This document shows, piece by piece, positions 1 to 11,335 of a stretch of 64,000 nt of DNA. The stretch is from Glandiceps talaboti (taxonomy: Eukaryota; Hemichordata; Enteropneusta; Spengelidae). Numbering within the stretch: the stretch's first letter is position 1; each line of letters starts with the position of its first letter. The notes under the pieces are model-generated. The model worked only from the letters and a program-made list of their open reading frames with translations. It ran no database searches and was not told the DNA's origin. The position numbers and the translations under genes were made by a program. The stretch covers positions 16,383,367-16,447,366 of the forward strand of contig NC_135557.1 of the NCBI RefSeq assembly GCF_964340395.1, in the 5' to 3' direction.

Positions 1-93
1 TGCGTTTTTGTTTTCCAATAAGTCTTTAGTGAAAATTTCCATGGTTACAGTACAAATTCAGGTATGTAGAACTTAGAAGACTGACACACAAAC

Positions 94-94
<1 letters not shown>

Positions 95-152
<58 letters not shown>
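95..152. repeat. (CAGA)n microsatellite
   Basis: About 14 near-perfect CAGA units. The same tetramer recurs at 40.0, 47.5 and 59.5 kb, usually beside a CA/GT run as it is here. The open frames crossing it are Cys/Val or Ser/Leu low-complexity artefacts. Confidence 0.97.
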
Positions 153-196
153 CAGACTAGACAGACACATGCACCTACATGTAAGCATACATGCAT

Positions 197-197
<1 letters not shown>

Positions 198-253
<56 letters not shown>
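198..253. repeat. (CA)n microsatellite
   Basis: About 27 CA units, followed by a TACATGTA-rich edge. Confidence 0.97.
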
Positions 254-259
<6 letters not shown>

Positions 260-925
260 TGTACCTGTACATGTATGTACCTTACACAACCATAGACCCT
301 ACACATATACAAATGTACATATACACTTTGTACACATGCCTATCAAATTCACAGCATTGTTAGATTTTTGACAAATGTCCCAACTCTTTACTTGACGAAG
401 CAGTACAACATGCGTCTGTCTTCATATAGATATAAGAACACAACTTGAGGCAATAACCAAAAGGGTTCTTCCTTTTGCAAATATGAACACATTTACTGTG
501 CAACTACAAGCTGCCAAGAAGTCATGAATAAAAGACAGCTTTTCCTGACCCTTGGAAGCATCTTACGACACGACACTAGGCAACATATTGCAAACACCTT
601 GGTGAAACCAATCAGACTAAAAGCAGCCAGGCTTACTTTACCATTGCGATTACATCTCTAAATCAATTTTTGATTACACTCTTCTCTATTGGAATTGTTT
701 TTTTAATAGAACATGCACCTCAAAATCATGATAACAATATAAGTGATAAACATCTAAATCATCTTAAACTAATAACACCCAGGGAACCGTCTACATTTGT
801 ACCTACATCATTACATGACAAAATTATACTTAGTTATTTTCTCTACCGTTATCTGAAATACAAACTCAGTCCTTTTCCACGTATTTAGGTAATCTATTCA
901 ATTTTCAGAGCACTTTATTTTGGGG
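254..925. other. No gene recognised
   Basis: AT-rich unique-looking DNA. A 72-codon open frame at 670-888 shows no domain, splice-site or composition support. Confidence 0.6.
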
Positions 926-929
926 TTAA

Positions 930-1100
930 AAAGAAAGTCAGCGCTGCGATAACATCGTCACGTTTATATAAACTTGGCAAATACATGTACTAAACTATCA
1001 CTGTCAAGGTTAAGCCCAGACTCTTTTGCTAGAGTAAAGTTTGACCATACAGAGGAGATGATCGTCGTGATCAAAACATAGGAAGCTAGTCTACCAAATT
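930..1100. repeat. Dispersed repeat shared with the right edge of the window
   Basis: Blocks such as GCGATAAC-TCGTCACG-TTTATAT and GAGATGATCGT-GT-ATC followed by GCTAGTCTAC recur in the same order and orientation at about 63725-63870. The copies are clearly diverged, with indels. Confidence 0.55.
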
Positions 1101-1630
1101 CATAGTATGGTCTTCAGACAATTTCACCCTCAATCAATGGCACAGATTATACTTGCAAATTTGTAACTCTCAATATTTTCTGTCTACGATTTTTATCTTT
1201 AATTTTGATTTACTACATATAGTTTATTCTAATTAATTTGTTGATTTCTCTTCATTTAAGCTTTGTAAATTTTCAGCATTTCCTCCAGGAATTACATGTA
1301 TTACATTTTCAAATCAATTCTTTGTAACCAACTCATAAATAAGTACAAAATACTTTCTTAGGTTCCTTCCCAAACACATTATGTACATGTACTTTTCCTC
1401 GCCATCAAATCATGAATTATTTTTTTTTTACAGATCGATATGACAGGTGTCTTGTGATATTAATATGTAATGATCGAAATTTAATGAGAGACTGAAGGAG
1501 GCAGTCGTAATGCATCACAAGGGATAAAATTCTCAAGCATTGTCATATTAAAATTAAAGATATACAATTGTGAAATCATTTGCCAAATATTTTTACTGAT
1601 ACTCAAGAGTTCTGCAGTTTTGGATTATGA
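1101..1630. other. No gene recognised
   Basis: AT-rich with T-runs; I saw no repeat or exon signal. Confidence 0.6.
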
Positions 1631-1633
1631 TAC

Positions 1634-1790
1634 AGGGCTTGAAATTAACTGTTTTCTTTGGTAGTCCTAGTGAGCTACCAATTTCAGAAATTGGTAGTCC
1701 AAGGATGGTGACCAATAGTCCTATATTATTGAACTGAAAACAGAGTTTCTCTATTGGAAATAATTGCGTGTATCACACTCAGTTTTGCAT
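1634..1790. repeat. GGGCTTGAAATTAAC-family dispersed repeat
   Basis: It begins GGGCTTGAAATTAACTG and contains TTGGTAGTCC, GGATGGTGACCAATAGTCC and a TGAACTGAAAACAGAG block. The same order is found in reverse complement at about 56810-56930. Short versions of the leading motif occur at 32609, 38064, 38290 (inverted) and 56453. Confidence 0.7.
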
Positions 1791-2440
1791 CAAATTGGCT
1801 AAGAGGGCACACTGGTTAGAACTGCTGCAGGCAGTAACCCTTCAATGATATACATGCTGGTGAGATTGTTACTAGTGCCAGCCTTGTGAAAACACGATGC
1901 TGACCCTGTATTAACACTAATCTAACCCAATACTACTACATGTACCCTGGTGGAAAATGATTCCTGATGTGTACCAATAAGAATGAATTGTGACCTGCAT
2001 AGATAAAAGGGGAAAATTACCATACCTAGGAAATGAACATATCCGTTTGACCAGATCACAGAATACATTATTGACTAGAATATTGAAAAGTTAATGACCT
2101 AGAACACATCTCAGTGTCTGTACCTTATCAACTCTTAACATAGTATTTGAAGTCTCACTCTCAATTTCCTACTAATGTACCATTTACCATGGCAACTGGC
2201 ATCTGTAAGATTAATAGTTTCACCCTTGCCATAAAAAAAAGCTGTAAGTGCTTGACTAAAAATCCATACAGGATAAAATATTGATACAACTCTAAATGGA
2301 TATCATGATATAGAAAGTTCAAAGATCATTTTACAATTAGTAAACGTTCCTACCATACTAGAGAAGAAAAGCGTTTTTTTTTAAAACCTTAGATGTCAAC
2401 CTCATATTATATTTATAGGCTTAAAATTTAAGTGTGAACA
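1791..2440. other. No gene recognised
   Basis: AT-rich. Around 1855-1930 there is weak similarity to the GTGTTAACACTGGGCTAG-type dispersed repeat seen at 4.8, 10.1 and 36.2 kb. Confidence 0.5.
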
Positions 2441-2444
2441 ACAT

Positions 2445-2740
2445 GTCTTTGGCAGAGCTATAGAAAAAGTTAGTCCAGAACAAAGAATGATCCTAAATAA
2501 TCCATAGGGCTTCACTGATAAGATTACACTAATGCAATATTACACACACTGGTGACACAGGACTGAAACATTGCCCTTTAAAGGCCCACCACTAGGATTG
2601 ATATTAACATGTAGAAATTAGAATACTTGTCTGTCACAGTGTCAGAGCTATAGAAAAACATAGAATGATCCTATATCCATATGACTCCACTGATAATACT
2701 AATATGATGACCTGGGATTGAAACGTTGGCCTTTTGTCTG
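2445..2740. repeat. Diverged direct repeat, two copies (dispersed family)
   Basis: Copies at about 2450-2580 and 2640-2735 share GCAGAGCTATAGAAAAA, AGAATGATCCTA, TCACTGATAA and the closing GGACTGAAACATTGCC / GGATTGAAACGTTGGCC. Further diverged copies lie at about 36045-36155 and 40395-40470. Confidence 0.65.
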
Positions 2741-3085
2741 TGTGTCTGTGTACATGGTATATACATTTATGTATGTACATGTATGTACAATGTATGTACA
2801 CATACATACATTTTTATGTATACATGCATGCATGTGTGTATGTACATTTATTGATGAGTGCGTGTGTGTGTGTGTGCATGAGTACGTGCATGTATGTATT
2901 ATGTATGTATGTATGTATGTATGTATGCATGTATGAATATACATTTTTATGTACATATGTATGTATGCATGTGTGTATATACATATGTATGCAATTGTGC
3001 GTGCGTGGGTGCATGGGTGCGTGCGTGCATGCATGTACATGTAAGTATGTATCTACATTTTGTATGTATATATGTATATATTTTC
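2741..3085. repeat. Compound TGTA/TGCA/GTGC low-complexity tract
   Basis: Interrupted (TATG)n with CATG and GTGC variants. It produces long overlapping Tyr/Cys/Met or His/Thr open frames on both strands, which are artefacts of the tetramer. Confidence 0.9.
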
Positions 3086-3089
3086 CTTC

Positions 3090-3490
3090 CATACTATAGT
3101 TTGGACTAGAGCTCCTATGTACATGTGTAAGTTCTAAAACTTTATATTAATGTCCTAATTACAAGCACTACACAAATTCATGAAAGCTCTAGTACATTGT
3201 TAAGTATTTAGTTAATTTGTATGACTCCACAAAATACTTGAGTTCAGTCATTAATCTTCCAATGTTCCACTAATCTCTACTATTTACAGAAATACAATCA
3301 AGTCAGTAAGTACACTTGTCTTTATTCATTACAATCCATTTCAATAGTTTTTGTGATTTGTGAGAATCATTCAGGCAGATTTATTAAGTCTGAGTGGGTT
3401 TTTTCCTTCTTGTCTGCAATTTTGAGTCTAGTCAATTATTGTAAAGTTTGCAACAGAGATACAATGTACGTTCACAAGCAAAAGTGTGTG
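3090..3490. other. No gene recognised
   Basis: AT-rich spacer between two microsatellites; nothing noted. Confidence 0.6.
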
Positions 3491-3507
3491 TATCAATAAG
3501 TGAGTGT

Positions 3508-3632
3508 ACATATGTATGTATGTATGTATGTGTATGTATGTATGTATGTATGTATGTACATTGTATGCACGCACGCACACTCACGCGCGCATGTGTGTGT
3601 GCGCGTGAGTGCGTGCGTGCGTGCGTGCGTGC
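3508..3632. repeat. (GTAT)n microsatellite followed by a GCAC/GTGC inverted repeat
   Basis: (GTAT)n at 3508-3560 leads into (GCAC)n, ACTCACGCGC, a short GTGT loop, GCGCGTGAGT and (GCGT)n. The last part is a near-perfect hairpin of alternating purine-pyrimidine DNA at about 3568-3631. Confidence 0.9.
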
Positions 3633-3644
3633 GGAAGGAAAGTG

Positions 3645-4490
3645 GTAGAACTTGTCTTCCAAAATAATTACAATCATAAGAGGCACATATTTTCATCAAG
3701 GCAAATCAATAGAAAACAAACTGTTCTCACAATTCTCATCTTTCATACTAATAATTTGTGGACTATGTTCATTATACCACTAACCACTTCATCCAAATCT
3801 TGTATTTCCATACATTTGCATTCGCACTCAAAAGATCGTATTGGTTGGTTGTCAGGGGCAACATGTTATTATATGCACAATATATACTATTAGTATTACA
3901 TTATACCATCTAACAATATACAGGACAAATAAAAACTAAGACATTAAGAGAGAAACGTTTGTTATGATCAATTCATAAAAATGCCTCCTTTTCAATGCAG
4001 TAAAACAAAATAGAAGCCGTTCTTAAGTATAAAGTAAATGAGCTCTAGAAAATTTTACGTTTTACACTTCATCTGGAAAGGCCTCTCATATTTTATGAGA
4101 TAAATGTGTTCATTTCAGAAAACAGGTTGAAAACTTACATTAGGCTTCTTTTTTACGATTAAATTGCACCGAGAGCAGAATTGTAAAATAACGTGATTTT
4201 ATGACGAGAATCAATTAGTAACATAACTACTAGGTTGGGAGGAAAACGTTTAAAAACTGCTCTTTATACAACAATCACTAATGGACTTAAGACTATAAGA
4301 GGTACTCATTTTTGTTTTATGGCAAAATTCGAATAATAGCATGTGGTGAATAGTAACATATTATACTAACTGTCACCACCTATAAAATAGTGTTTTTTAT
4401 CAAATTGGAACTGGGGGCAAAATCCATTTTTGTATCTACCAGTTATAAGAACATTGAATAAACTGTTGACATGTACACATCTGTACAGTT
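3645..4490. other. No gene recognised
   Basis: AT-rich; the 94-codon open frame at 3609-3893 starts inside the microsatellite and has no recognisable domain. Confidence 0.6.
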
Positions 4491-4497
4491 TGAGAAT

Positions 4498-4735
4498 TCC
4501 TTTGCTAGCTAACTGTCAGTCTGATGTTACCCTGATCTGATCTAATTTGCTAGCTAACTGTTAGCCTGATGTTACCCCTATCTGACTTGCTAACTAACTG
4601 TAATGGTCTGGTGTTACCCCAATCTGACTTGAAGGTTAACTGTTACTCTGATGTTACCCCTATCTGATTTGTTAGCTCATTCTCGGCCTGGTGTTACACC
4701 ATGTACCTCCATCTGATTTGCTTAAACTCATTGAC
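4498..4735. repeat. Degenerate tandem repeat, about 40-46 bp x 5
   Basis: Units contain GCTAGCTAACTGT, CTGATGTTACCC and ATCTGA, with starts near 4503, 4549, 4589, 4631 and 4671. Confidence 0.85.
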
Positions 4736-4794
4736 AGTTCAGCCTTCTGTTAACAGTAAGCGACATGTAGCCTGGTGATATAGTCTAATGGTGA

Positions 4795-4900
4795 TGTTAT
4801 TAACCTTTCCAGTTGCTAAAACATACTACTGTTGAGGTGTTCGTGCGAACTCAATGTTTAGCACTGAGCTAGCCCAATGCTCACCCATTCAGAAAATGAT
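4795..4900. repeat. GTTAACAC/GGGCTAG-type dispersed repeat
   Basis: It contains TTAACCTTTCCAGTTGCTAA, GAGGTGTTCGTGCGAAC and CACTGAGCTAGCCCAATGCTC. Related segments lie at about 10085-10330, 36150-36310, 38740-38830 and 55520-55690. Confidence 0.55.
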
Positions 4901-5154
4901 TCTAAGCTGTATATATACTTTTATTATGTGGTATTGTAAATTACGTTTACAGTACTGTACTTGACACAAGTCATTTTTGTGAAGGGTAATTGTTCATGTG
5001 TTAATACATGTATACCTGGAGGGTGTAACACCTGTGCTTTTCTCAGGGAAATAACACAAAGCTAAATACACGTACACACTATGGCTGAGAACCAAGAAGT
5101 ATTAAACCATGCAGGAGTCAAGTTGAACAATATATACTAGTAATATATATATAC

Positions 5155-5490
5155 TCTGGTGTTCTATGTCACGATAATGCATGTCTACATCAGTACATGT
5201 ACTGTATGTCACGATAACAAGTGTCTATGCATATCACTGGTTCAGCTGTGTTCAAAATATGAGTCAAAATTCAAAATTGCCATTATTTTCCCTGATTTTT
5301 CTTTGATATCACAATGTACTGGAGCTAGTATAATTACATGTATGTTATTCTCAAATATTTTTCTTCATTCAGCCGGAAAATATACATGACCTAAGGGGTT
5401 GTCACTACTCTCTAGCAGCTCATAGTGACAAAGGCCCCTTAGGTCACTCATATTTTCCTTGTCTAAACGAAGAAAAATATTGGGGAATAA
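5155..5490. mobile_element. Palindromic MITE-like element, extended copy 1
   Basis: The core at about 5342-5490 is an inverted repeat. It opens TTATTCTCAAATATTTTTCT and closes with the complementary AGAAAAATATTGGGGAATAA. Inside are GACCTAAGGGG and its complement CCCCTTAGGTC around a GTCACTACT...AGTGAC centre. The upstream 190 bp (TTCTATGTCACGATAA) is also present at 30.4 kb, so the mobile unit is larger than the palindrome. No coding capacity; a non-autonomous DNA transposon or foldback is the likely class. Confidence 0.75.
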
Positions 5491-5494
5491 ATAT

Positions 5495-5910
5495 ACTGAC
5501 GTAAATACTACTAAGTTTAAAAACACTTATTTCACAAATTTCATTCTCATCACTGCTTTCATTCAACTAAAAACAATTACTGTCAACGTTTCTCATCTCT
5601 GTATTACTCCATTTGACAAAGTAACACATCTGACGTGTCACTTTGTTACATCTTAATGTCATGACCATCTCTACCTGTCAACTCAGCTAAGACATCAGTT
5701 GACTGAGTAACACATTAAAGTACCAACTTATATTACATATTGTCACTTCAAGTTATCTCTAATACAATTTGGACACTTCACATTTCACTGAATGGTGCCA
5801 CACCAGTATTTATCATTTAAGTGATTTCACAAGTACCATATTTTATTTGTTGTTTTTTTCAGTTTTATTAAGAGATTATAGTAGTCAATTATTCAGCTTA
5901 CAGTATGAAT
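5495..5910. other. No gene; small hairpin at 5616-5646
   Basis: ACAAAGTAACAC, a 7-nt loop, then GTGTCACTTTGT (11 of 12 pairs). Otherwise AT-rich with nothing recognised. Confidence 0.6.
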
Positions 5911-5914
5911 GCAA

Positions 5915-6250
5915 CTTGGGGATAAATTTCACTAAAATTTGTAAAAATCAGTTCTTCAATTCTTGCCAAACTCTACAATATGAAAGCTTGTTCCTGGCAC
6001 TTTTGAAATAATTAAAAGAAATTCAGAGATACACTATCTGCTTTTTGGCAGATCTGTCAATCTTCCATAGAGTTATCGCACCATTGGCAGCCATATTGGA
6101 TTCTACGGCCATATTGGATTCTACGGCCATATTGGATTCTGCGGCCATATTGGATTCTAAAATGGCTTCATTTTGATAATACTTTGACCACAATTTCAAA
6201 AATTTATACGGATACCCCAGATATTTTATTGATTTTAACTGAGAAGAAGT
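5915..6250. repeat. Dispersed repeat, copy 1, with internal 18-bp amplification
   Basis: It shares ATGAAAGCTTGTTC, a TGTCAATCTT block, GGCGGCCATATTGGATTC, TTCTAAAATGG and a TTTCAAAAATTT-like end with the copy at about 17840-18110. Here the 18-bp piece CCATATTGGATTCTACGG is repeated four times (6087-6166); the other copy has it once. Confidence 0.8.
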
Positions 6251-6360
6251 TGGCATTTTCTTGGACAAAGTAACAACACACCTTTAAAGAGTCTATATTT
6301 TCTAGGTGCAGTGCTCATTGAATACTGGTCCATTTTGATTTATACCGTACATACAAGTTG

Positions 6361-6419
6361 TTAGTCTGGATGCCAACGTGGAGGTGTAAATCGTAACGAT
6401 ACTGTATAGGGACTAAACT
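6361..6419. mobile_element. Short MITE-like element (TAGTCTGGATGCC family), copy 1
   Basis: It runs from TTAGTCTGGATGCCAACGTG through GGAGGTGTAAATCGTAACGA to ATAGGGACTAAACTAA. Its ends are short imperfect inverted repeats. Other copies are at 12.99, 19.92 and 31.89 kb (inverted). This one lacks the internal GGTCTCTAAC segment. Confidence 0.65.
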
Positions 6420-6579
6420 AATACATTGTACATCAATGGTTATTTGGAGTTCAAATTAAAGAGATGCAAGTCCAGGTCGTATAAAACCAGTCTTTACTAC
6501 AAAGAGTTATGATCAGAATACAGAACAAAGTACACGTGGCTGAAAATTATTACAGGCACTGTTTTTGAAATGTCATCAT

Positions 6580-8080
6580 GCTAAAGTTTGTTACATTTCA
6601 CAATAAACAGATTACCAGTCAGTTTTACAATCTGTTCATAGCAAAGGTTATGGTCTCTATAACTGTGTATCGTGTTGTTTGAATTATATGCAAGAACTGT
6701 TAATAGACTGTCAAACTCTTATCTAAATATTTCCAAGCTAAAATAATTTGTTATTTTCACCTTTGAAAATAGATTATTACTTAAGTTTGCAAGATACACA
6801 CACTACATATATGTTAATAATAATAGCAAAGGGGTGTTAAACTTAATAAGGCAATGATCTCTGTAAGTGTCTACAATACATACAGTACTAATACATGTAG
6901 TACTTTTGATAGAACTGTTTCGTTTATTCAATAGACCTGTCTACTTTCCATCAGGGCAATTTTCATATTGTCTAGTTTGGTATTTCAACATCTGTATCAA
7001 AACAGATATGTTTTCAGTTTGCAAGATACATATACATAAAAATGTGGAAGTGTTCATACACATTTAGTCAAATCCATGGTCTCTATACAAATTACCATGT
7101 TGATGTACAGTATACATGTATCAGACATTTGTAAATATATACATGCAGTTTAAGTTAGTATTAAACTATGCTTGGTAGAAATCTTATTTCATCAGAATCT
7201 TTCCATGCCTAGAGTTTGCTACTTTCACTGCTTTAAGCAGATGTTATGATAGCATGCAATGCACAAACATGTTTAGCTGTTCACAGCGAAGGCTATGATC
7301 TCTACAGATATTTGTGATAAAGTACACACAACATAACTTCTCACAGCTGTCAAATGATATCAGTGTTTCATTATAAATTTGCTATTTTCACTTCCATAAA
7401 ATGAATGTACATGTACCAGTACATGTACTTCAAGTTCTACTAGCAGAAATAAATCATGTCATATGACAGAGATAACTGATTTACAATGTACATGGTCTAG
7501 AAACTATACACTTGGACTTGTTTCTATGATCTCTCTCCCACCATGTAGTCAAATGGACAAATTCTACCGAAAATCTAGCTAAATCTCCTGCTGTCAGTAT
7601 CAATCCATCACACACACTGACAGGCGGTTATAATTAGTTACTTCGTTAATAACAAATTCAACCTCCAGTCAGAAAGCAAATCACAGGAAAGCACATTTAT
7701 AAATTATATCAATGCTCCAATAGCATTAGTGCATGCGCGTTCCCGCAATAGTGGGAATCGTGGTGAAAGGGTTAAGCTACCATTGTAAGAATGGAATGTC
7801 ATACTGGAGAAAGCAATTTGACTATACGGTAGTATGAGAACATATAGGAGACAAGCCCACACGTATATACATGTAGTTTCTAGACACACTGTAATCTCAA
7901 CTCATATTGTTACAAAGTACATGAACACATGAGAGAACTTCTGAGAGCTGTCATATGATGACATCGAGTGTTTTCATCACAAATTTATTACTTTCATAGA
8001 TCTCTCAAGTGAATGTACTTACCTATATTTACATAGCAAGTCATTTCATACGTTAAAGAGATAACTGATGTACTATACAC
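6580..8080. repeat. Strongly diverged tandem repeat, about 215-bp unit
   Basis: The phrase (G/A)TTATGGTCTCTATA and variants recur near 6648, 6853, 7074, 7287 and 7526, some followed by TTTGCTATTTTCAC-like blocks. The spacing suggests an old array. Short open frames here have no support. Confidence 0.5.
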
Positions 8081-8199
8081 AAAGTACATGTAACCTGGCT
8101 ATTATCCACATCAATCGCTATCATACATTGTAGCGGTCATATTGCCATTGGGGTATGTCAATGAGTCTTTACCATCAATTAGATTTCAACAAAATAAGA

Positions 8200-8535
8200 G
8201 TTTAATTTGGTTGTATGTACCCTATACTGTGTCAATATATGTCACATTTGTGCCAGGTTAGATAGGAATCGGATATTGAATATCTGAGAAATGATGTATG
8301 ACGGCCACACAAACACATGGGTGCATGGATAGACAGGCGTTACTTGGTTGGGAAACAGAAATGTTTATCAATTGACATCAACATAACTGCAAGAGCTGTA
8401 TTTGTATGTGTTCCATATCATATCAATATATGTGACCTTTGCGCCAGGTTTGATTGAAATCAGATATTGCATGTCACAACTGATGTATGAAGGACACACA
8501 AACACACAAACACATGGATAGGCAGATGCAGCCCA
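8200..8535. repeat. Two-copy direct repeat, about 190-bp spacing
   Basis: Both copies contain TGTCAATATATGTCAC / ATCAATATATGTGAC, TGCGCCAGGTT, GAAATC(A/G)GATATTG, GATGTATGA-GG-CACACAAAC and CATGGATAG. Confidence 0.75.
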
Positions 8536-8539
8536 CTGT

Positions 8540-9020
8540 ACGAGTTCTTCAGGGGACTTATAACTTGAGTATAAAGTTTCAAAGTTGTCATAATCTTTGT
8601 AATGTGTACGCGAGCTTTTATCATAAATTATATTTCAACAATATGAAATATGATAATAGGGTTTTCATTTAGAGTTACAATAATTTGTTTTCCATTCGAT
8701 ATCAACATACTTACGAGAGCTGTAACTGTATGTAAATCCACATCTCTGGTGGTATACACGTACATGTATATGAACACAACTCCCGGTATATCGTTTACCT
8801 AGTCTGCATACTTGAAAGATGGGTCACAAACTGAGTAAATTTAGAACTGAAGCTTACTGTTGGTGCACTGATTACTGATAAAGAAGTCAGTCACCACTTT
8901 ATTATAGACTATCACCATGTATCTGATGAATCCATTCCAATTCACTTCAGTTGAAAGATAATAAGGAAGGATGACTTGTAGGATTATGTGCGTACCTGTA
9001 GAAGATTACCGTGTATTGCT
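8540..9020. other. No gene recognised
   Basis: A minus-strand donor-like CAG|GTACGC at about 8991 has no convincing open frame or acceptor behind it. Confidence 0.5.
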
Positions 9021-9027
9021 GGATGAC

Positions 9028-9305
9028 ACTCGACCTTCAGTATTGTGATGGGGTTGTTTTACAAATGTGATGTCATATCCATGACCTTCTGTATCATGAT
9101 GGGTTGGATTTACAAATGTGTGATGTCATACATGTGAACCTTGACCTTCTCTTGTGATAGGATAGTTTACATATGTGTGATGTCATATATATGACCCTTG
9201 ACCTTCAGTGTTGTGATGAGGTGGATTTACAAATGTGTGCTGTTTACACATACGCCCCTTGACCTTCTAAGGTGTAATAAGATGGTTTTACACATACATG
9301 TATCT
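9028..9305. repeat. Tandem repeat, 51-61 bp x 5
   Basis: GACCTTC recurs at 9032, 9083, 9143, 9200 and 9261, each followed by a TTGTGATG-GGTTG-TTTACA stretch and, in the first four units, ATGTGTGATGTCATA or a close variant. Confidence 0.85.
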
Positions 9306-9459
9306 ATTAGTGGCTTTGATGACAGTATTCTTGAAAGTATTGATCCTGATAAAGTTATTAAAACAGCATGGTGGAAAAAATTGACATTACAAATATAGGT
9401 GTGACATACGATTTATAACATATCACATCTTTTCATCTTGTTAGACCAAAGCCATTGAT

Positions 9460-9900
9460 TGAATCTATCACCATGCATGTACATACATGTATATATGTAG
9501 AATCAAGCGTCTAACACCATGTACATATATGTAGAATCAAGCGTCTAACACCATGTACATATATGTAGATTCAAGCGTCTAACACCATGTACATATATGT
9601 AGAATCAAGTGTCTAACACCATGTACATAAATTTGAGTCTAATTCTGAGACACAAAAATATGATCAATAGCAAAGAACCCTGATTAAATGACCACTAAAA
9701 TTATTTGCTTGTCATTGTATAAAATCTTGAGTGGTTATTAACATTTGAGGGCATTCATTCTGTTTTACCAAAACTATTAATTCCAAAGCACAAAAACGCC
9801 AATTTACCCTCGGTGAAATGACCGCTACAAATATGACATTTGTCAAAGTATGAACATTTAAGTGATTATTGATGTTTGAGGACACTAGTTGTTAGCCTGA
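9460..9900. repeat. Segmental duplication, left copy, with 34-bp tandem array
   Basis: Four units of a 34-bp repeat (9497-9630) contain GAATCAAGCGTCTAACACCA. The flank at 9635-9890 (TCTAATTCTGAGACACAAAA, AGAACCCTGAT, AATGACC, AATCTTGAGTGGTTATTAA) matches 11025-11290. Confidence 0.85.
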
Positions 9901-10084
9901 GGAGAAGTTATCTAAATTGGCAATTTGTCAGACCAAAACTCATTAAATATCACCTGAAATTCAGAGCAAAGATGTACTTGATGAGATAGTAAGACATCAC
10001 GGACGAGGATGGTAGAAATATACATCTTTGCTGACAATGTAATTGGAGGGTTTGAACTGATGCCATAAGCTCTAGGATAATGAT

Positions 10085-10340
10085 GATGTTTCAATTGGGC
10101 TAACGTAGGGCTAGAAGTGCAGTAGCCCAGTGCTTATACCAGACTGACGTGAACACCTCACTTGTGTACATTTGCACCAGTCCTATATTCATTAAACTCA
10201 GTGCGAACACCAAACTGACACAAACACCTCACTAGCTTGTTAGCAACTGGAACAGTGGAAGGGTTAATGCCTGCACCAGCTCTATGCTCAGAACAAATTA
10301 ACCAAGGGTTAACACCATAGGCCTTTAACACTGTTGTTAA
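10085..10340. repeat. GTTAACAC/GGGCTAG-type dispersed repeat
   Basis: It contains GGGCTAGAAGTGCAGTAGCCC, GTGAACACCTCACT, TAGCAACTGGAACAGTGG and AAGGGTTAACACC. It overlaps a 79-codon minus-strand frame ending near a GTAAGTG donor-like site (10347), but similar DNA elsewhere argues that this is repeat and not gene. Confidence 0.55.
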
Positions 10341-10484
10341 CATAACACTTACAGAACCTTTGGTGTCAACATACAATGTACTGACTGATGCAGGCATTAC
10401 AAATATGTAACTGCATACATATATACATTTGTATCACATGCTTGTAAAGGAATCAGTGTCTGCTCTGTAGCAACATTTGTAACT

Positions 10485-11020
10485 GACAATGACATGACTG
10501 TCAGCTAACCCACCCTGATGTCAGTCTAGTCTGGAAGTGTTTCTGGCTGCTGAGGTAGATGTTCTGTATTTCTATGCTGTTAGTGTGAAGTTGGATAAGT
10601 ATAAACTGGAGAAAAGATCTGTTAGTCAATTTCCATAGAATCAAGCGTCTAACGCCATGTGACAATGACATGACTGTCAGCTAACCCACCCTGATGTCAG
10701 TCTAGTCTGGAAGTGTTTCTGGCTGCTGAGGTAGATGTTCTGTATTTCTATGCTGTTAGTGTGAAGTTGGATAAGTATAAACTGGAGAAAAGATCTGTTA
10801 GTCAATTTCCATAGAATCAAGCGTCTAACGCCATGTGACAATGACATGACTGTCAGCTAACCCACCCTGACGTCAGTCTAGTCTGGAAGTGTTTCTTGCT
10901 GTTGAGGTAGATGTTCTGTATTTCTATGCTGTTAGTGTGAAGTTGGATAAGTACATTGTGTATAAACAAGAGAAAAATTCTTTAGTCAATTTCAACAAAA
11001 TCAAGCGTCTAACACCATGT
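10485..11020. repeat. 176-bp tandem repeat x 3
   Basis: GACAATGACATGACTGTC starts units at 10485, 10661 and 10837, a period of exactly 176. Units 1 and 2 are nearly identical; unit 3 is diverged and 8-10 bp longer. Each ends with AATCAAGCGTCTAAC(G/A)CCATGT, the motif of the 34-bp array at 9.5 kb. Confidence 0.97.
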
Positions 11021-11335
11021 ACACAAAATTGAGAATCTAATTCTAAAGCACAAAAACATAACCAATAGCTAAGAACCCTGATGAAATGACTACTAAAAAT
11101 ATATTATATGACAATGCTTGTAAAAGTATGAAATCTTGAGTGCTTATTAATATTTGAGGACATGTGTTTTAATTCTGTTATACTTTATAGTATTATATCA
11201 AAATTAATAATTACCAAAGTACAACTTACATGTAGCTGAGACCCTCGATAAAATGACTGCTACCAATACATGTACATGACTGTATGCATGATAATTTTTG
11301 TCAATGTATGAAATTTTGGACAATTTGTTAATCAT
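11021..11335. repeat. Segmental duplication, right copy flank
   Basis: TCTAATTCTAAAGCACAAAA, AAGAACCCTGATGAAATGAC, AAATCTTGAGTGCTTATTAA and ACCCTCGATAAAATGACTGC appear in the same order as at 9635-9890. Confidence 0.85.

Noticed and set aside
6087-6166. CCATATTGG as CArG box (SRF site)
   Set aside because: It has only five A/T between CC and GG; a CArG box needs six.
10158-10397. 79-codon minus-strand frame ending near GTAAGTG
   Set aside because: Most of it lies in a dispersed repeat with relatives at 4.8, 36.2 and 55.6 kb.
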